Below are positions 61,424 through 64,000 of a DNA stretch of 64,000 nt, piece after piece. A program made the position numbers and the translations under genes. Each line of letters opens with the position of its first letter. Positions within the stretch are counted from its first letter, which is position 1. The stretch is from Lachnospiraceae bacterium (lineage in GTDB: Bacteria; Bacillota; Clostridia; Lachnospirales; Lachnospiraceae): NCBI GenBank assembly GCA_015057665.1, contig SVDY01000003.1, positions 98,804-162,803 on the forward strand, given 5' to 3'. The notes beneath the pieces were generated by a model. It worked only from the letters and a program-made list of their open reading frames with translations. It did not search any database and was not told the origin of the DNA.

Positions 61424-61475
61424 GTTTCAAGTTATAAAAATTAAAAAATAAGCAGTTGTGTAAGGAGGATAAGCA

Positions 61476-61682
61476 ATGTACAGATATGAATATGAAACAG
61501 TAAGTTGCGATTTTGGCGGCTGGGGCTTCGGCTCAGGAAATATCTACAGTATTGAGGATTATCGTTCCATCATTAACAGAAGAGCTGAAAATGGATGGAG
61601 ATATGTTGGATTTATCCCTACAAAACAGCGTGGAACAGGACATACTCAGGAGATGGATTTGATTTTTGAAAAAGCAGTATAA
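61476..61682 (+). CDS. DUF4177-family small protein
   Basis: 68 residues. YEYETVSCDFGG then INRRAENGWRYVGFIPTKQR and MDLIFEKA: the compact DUF4177 pattern (short beta-alpha-beta). Function unknown. Start behind AAGGAGG. The next ORF follows after two bases. Confidence 0.82.
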   Translation: MYRYEYETVSCDFGGWGFGSGNIYSIEDYRSIINRRAENGWRYVGFIPTKQRGTGHTQEMDLIFEKAV

Positions 61683-61684
61683 GA

Positions 61685-61879
61685 ATGAGTGATTTCCAGT
61701 GGTCGAGGTATGGCAAGATTATAGTTGGGAGAGTTACACCGGAATTTGCTGACATGCTTCTTGGCATGCCAAAGCCACGGGATGAGGGCGTTCTTGCTAA
61801 AATGACACCGTTCTTCAATATATTTTTTGATAATGGTTTTCAGAGTATTCATAATGGGATGGAGATATTTTTAGGGTAG
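61685..61879 (+). CDS. Small hypothetical protein or gene fragment
   Basis: 64 residues: SRYGKIIVGRVTPEFADMLL, GMPKPRDEGVLAKM then an aromatic-rich end. No binding site of note apart from coupling to the DUF4177 stop. I do not recognise it; it may be the end of a longer lost protein. Confidence 0.45.
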   Translation: MSDFQWSRYGKIIVGRVTPEFADMLLGMPKPRDEGVLAKMTPFFNIFFDNGFQSIHNGMEIFLG

Positions 61880-61910
61880 AGGAAAGAGTAAAAGTTACGG
61901 AGATGATAAG

Positions 61911-62405
61911 ATGGTTAGTATAGCAGACGCAAAACAGATCCTTCAACTTGCAATAGATGCTCATATCAATGTTTTTTTAGATGGCGGCTGGGGTGTAGAT
62001 GCACTTGTAGGTTATGAAACAAGAGTCCATAACGATATTGATATATTTGTAGAAAAGAATGCGTATCATCGTTTTATACAGCTGATTAAAAACAATGGTT
62101 TTTATGAGGTGAAAATGGAATATACAACGATGAACCATACTGTATGGGAAGATGCGAAAAAAAGAATAATTGATTTGCATTGTTTTGAATATACAGATGA
62201 TGGTGAGATTCTTTATGATGGGGATTGCTTTCCTGCAGAAACATTTTCGGGGAAAGGAAAAATCGAGGAGATAGAGGTTACCTGCATTGAACCATACAGT
62301 CAAGTGATGTTCCATCTGGGATATGAGTTTGATGAAAATGATGTACATGATGTAAAATTATTGTGTGAGACATTTCATATCGACATTCCAAATGAGTATA
62401 GATAA
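61911..62405 (+). CDS. Lincosamide nucleotidyltransferase-like (Lnu/LinA family) protein
   Basis: 164 residues. LDGGWGVDALVGYETRVHND then IDIFVE is the active-site pattern of Lnu/LinA and ANT(2'')-like enzymes (Asp pair for Mg-ATP); later DLHCFEYTDDG and the C-terminal FHLGYEFDENDVHDVKLLCE are typical of this family. The length (164) equals that of known Lnu(C)-size proteins. It may confer lincosamide or aminoglycoside resistance; substrate is not determined. Start behind ACGGAG. Confidence 0.72.
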   Translation: MVSIADAKQILQLAIDAHINVFLDGGWGVDALVGYETRVHNDIDIFVEKNAYHRFIQLIKNNGFYEVKMEYTTMNHTVWEDAKKRIIDLHCFEYTDDGEILYDGDCFPAETFSGKGKIEEIEVTCIEPYSQVMFHLGYEFDENDVHDVKLLCETFHIDIPNEYR

Positions 62406-62539
62406 CTTAAAATCTCAATTCGTAGGAAACTTCTGCAAATGTATTGTTTTGCAACTTCAAGTTGCTTAATTGCAAATATAGGTTGGTAGCTTTCTCTACG
62501 CATATATCTATAATTAGTTGTGTAAAGGAGGTAAAGCGT

Positions 62540-63076
62540 ATGAGTTTTGCGGATAATCTGAAACAATTAAGAAAAGATAAGCAGTTATCCCAGGAGGCGT
62601 TGGCAGAGATTCTTGATGTGAGCCGTCAGGCAGTATCAAAATGGGAACAGGGAATCGGATACCCTGAAGTAGAGAAGTTATTATTGCTTTCCAGGAAATT
62701 GAATGTTTCATTGGATTCTTTAATGGAGACAGAAATATCACAACAATCTGACAATCATAAAGGGCGTGTAACGGGGCAGATCACTATTACATCACCACAT
62801 GAGAATGTAATAACAACGTGTTATAAGGTAGGATCTTCAGGTAAAATGCGTGGTGGTAAATCTTCGCCACAATACTTTTTATTTGGGGTTAGTAATGGAA
62901 TACCTTCTTTTTGGGGTGAACCAACCACTTTTTTAGGATGGTATGCAGATAAAGAACAGATAACAAAGGAAATTTCAGAAATTCAAAATGCCATTGTCAG
63001 AGGGGATGCAACCTATGTATTGCAATATAGTGCAAAGACAGAAAGAAAATGGACAAAGGTAAAAATAATCGAATAA
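62540..63076 (+). CDS. XRE-family regulator
   Basis: 178 residues from the ATG behind AAAGGAGG (a longer in-frame start lacks a site). XRE HTH at 1-60 (DNLKQLRKDKQLSQEALAEIL, VSRQAVSKWEQGIGYP); the C-terminal half is beta-rich with HENVITTCYKVGSS and GWYADKEQITKE, of unknown kind. Probably senses a signal through this domain. Ends in a terminator. Confidence 0.87.
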   Translation: MSFADNLKQLRKDKQLSQEALAEILDVSRQAVSKWEQGIGYPEVEKLLLLSRKLNVSLDSLMETEISQQSDNHKGRVTGQITITSPHENVITTCYKVGSSGKMRGGKSSPQYFLFGVSNGIPSFWGEPTTFLGWYADKEQITKEISEIQNAIVRGDATYVLQYSAKTERKWTKVKIIE

Positions 63077-63090
63077 ATACAAATCTCGGG

Positions 63091-63121
63091 AAACATCTAC
63101 CACGGTAGGTGTTTTCTTTTT
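63091..63121 (+). terminator. Terminator of XRE gene
   Basis: AAACATCTACC (63091-63101) with GGTAGGTGTTT (63104-63114), then C and T6. Confidence 0.88.
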
Positions 63122-63187
63122 ACCTGTTTATGCTATAATTTTCTTAATTAATAATCATTTTTAAGATAACAACACCGGAGGGAAAAG

Positions 63188-63733
63188 ATGAGCAAGAAAG
63201 TATTTGTAGTTTCCAGTACATTTCGAAAAAACGGGAATTCTGAAATCCTTGCAAATGAATTTGCAAGAGGAGCAAAAGATGCAGGCCACGAAGTGGAAAT
63301 TTTATATTTGAGAGATATTACCATGGGATTTTGCAAAGGCTGCCTTGCATGCGCAAAAACCGGAACATGTGTCATCAAAGATGATATGACACCGTTTGTA
63401 GAAAAAGTTGCCGAAGCAGATGTACTTTGCTTTGCAACGCCGGTTTACTATTATTCTCTTTCCGGTCAGCTTAAAACATTTTTAGATAGAGTAAATCCAT
63501 TGTATGGAAAGAAGATAGGACCAAAAGACGTATACTTTATGGCATCCGCCTTAGATCATGATCCGGCAGCAGTGGATACTCCGATAAAAGATATGGAAGG
63601 ATGGGCAGGCTGTTTCGATGGAGTGGAATTAAAAGGTGTCGTAAAGGCGCTTCGGACAGATGAAACAGGTGATATTTTAAAATTCCCGGAGGTATTGGCA
63701 CAAGCTTATGCTTATGGAAAGAACCTTTCATAA
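63188..63733 (+). CDS. Flavodoxin-like NAD(P)H-dependent oxidoreductase
   Basis: 181 residues. STFRKNGNSEILANEFARGA (FMN loop), CKGCLACAKTGTCVIKDDM (Cys cluster of iron-sulfur flavoproteins) and ATPVYYYSLSGQLKTFLDR. Same fold as the gene at 46694, but a separate subgroup. Probably reduces quinones or iron-sulfur partners. A DUF169 gene follows after 37 bases. Confidence 0.92.
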   Translation: MSKKVFVVSSTFRKNGNSEILANEFARGAKDAGHEVEILYLRDITMGFCKGCLACAKTGTCVIKDDMTPFVEKVAEADVLCFATPVYYYSLSGQLKTFLDRVNPLYGKKIGPKDVYFMASALDHDPAAVDTPIKDMEGWAGCFDGVELKGVVKALRTDETGDILKFPEVLAQAYAYGKNLS

Positions 63734-63770
63734 AGGATGAGACAAAATAGAATTTGTGGAGGTAAATGTA

Positions 63771-64000
63771 ATGGATAAGAAACTCGTTGAAATGCTGCAT
63801 CTGGAGTTAGAACCTGTAGGCATATTCTTTGGAAATACCACTGCAGAATGTGAACTGGAAGCTGATCCGGCTAAGCGTAACTGCGTAATTCCATTTGTAA
63901 TGGCGGCAGCAAAGGGCAAAATCACTTCTATGGATGAAGCTGGTTGTACTTGTCCGGGAGGTGCTGTAGGTGCGTGTTTCGGTGATGGTTTCACAAGGCT
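63771..64000 (+). CDS. DUF169-family protein (partial)
   Basis: The first 76 codons are in the window: KLVEMLHLELEPVGIFFGNT, CVIPFVMAAAKGKITSMDEA and CTCPGGAVGACFG. DUF169 proteins are found in many anaerobes near redox genes and have no firmly known function. Binding site GGAGGTAA. Likely cotranscribed with the flavodoxin-like gene; the rest lies outside. Confidence 0.85.
   Translation, partial: MDKKLVEMLHLELEPVGIFFGNTTAECELEADPAKRNCVIPFVMAAAKGKITSMDEAGCTCPGGAVGACFGDGFTR

Overview
The window is 64 kb of low-to-moderate G+C, Gram-positive-style DNA. Ribosome binding sites are strong (AGGAGG-type), intrinsic terminators are abundant, signal peptides are lipoprotein-type and genes are densely packed. 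Gene content (DUF3798 transporter, WYL regulator, several nitroreductase and flavodoxin-like proteins, clostripain-family peptidase, CoA-disulfide reductase with rhodanese, an RsmH paralogue outside a division cluster, a Phe/Tyr attenuator) suggests an anaerobic clostridial bacterium, most likely a gut Lachnospiraceae related to Blautia, Ruminococcus or Dorea. That is inference from family knowledge; no rRNA is present to confirm it. I see no tRNA, rRNA, CRISPR array or phage genes.

Layout. 0-3 kb: sbcD end and sbcC. 3-9 kb: a four-gene ABC importer with a DUF3798 binding lipoprotein. 10-17 kb: a giant DUF4011 helicase-nuclease abutting an RsmH-like methyltransferase, then a DsbA-like protein. 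17-24 kb: HD hydrolase, small peptides, WYL regulator, MFS exporter, a prolyl-peptidase-like hydrolase and a C11 peptidase. 24-27 kb: an amino-acid ABC importer laced with terminators and structured repeats. 27-33 kb: small enzymes, RtcB RNA ligase and an SGNH hydrolase. 33-36 kb: a deleted lipase gene and the Phe/Tyr attenuator with DAHP synthase and PheA. 36-39 kb: SirTM sirtuin, zinc macrodomain and a phosphoesterase. 39-45 kb: a redox regulon around a Crp/Fnr regulator with two identically placed operators. 45-64 kb: an accessory, decaying region with a regulator-superoxide reductase fusion, flavin enzymes, hydrolases, several gene remnants, an immobile IS200/IS605 fragment with intact tnpB, and a lincosamide-type nucleotidyltransferase.

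The most interesting items are: the Crp/Fnr mini-regulon (perfect palindromes at the same distance from two -10 boxes); two families of multi-hairpin repeats with compensatory base changes; the Phe/Tyr leader peptide; the helicase-nuclease/RsmH pair; the HTH-superoxide reductase fusion; twin direct-repeat promoters at 52.7 and 59.1 kb; and the TnpB lacking its zinc finger, flanked by two unrelated truncated genes. All functions are read from sequence motifs by eye; no database search was possible.
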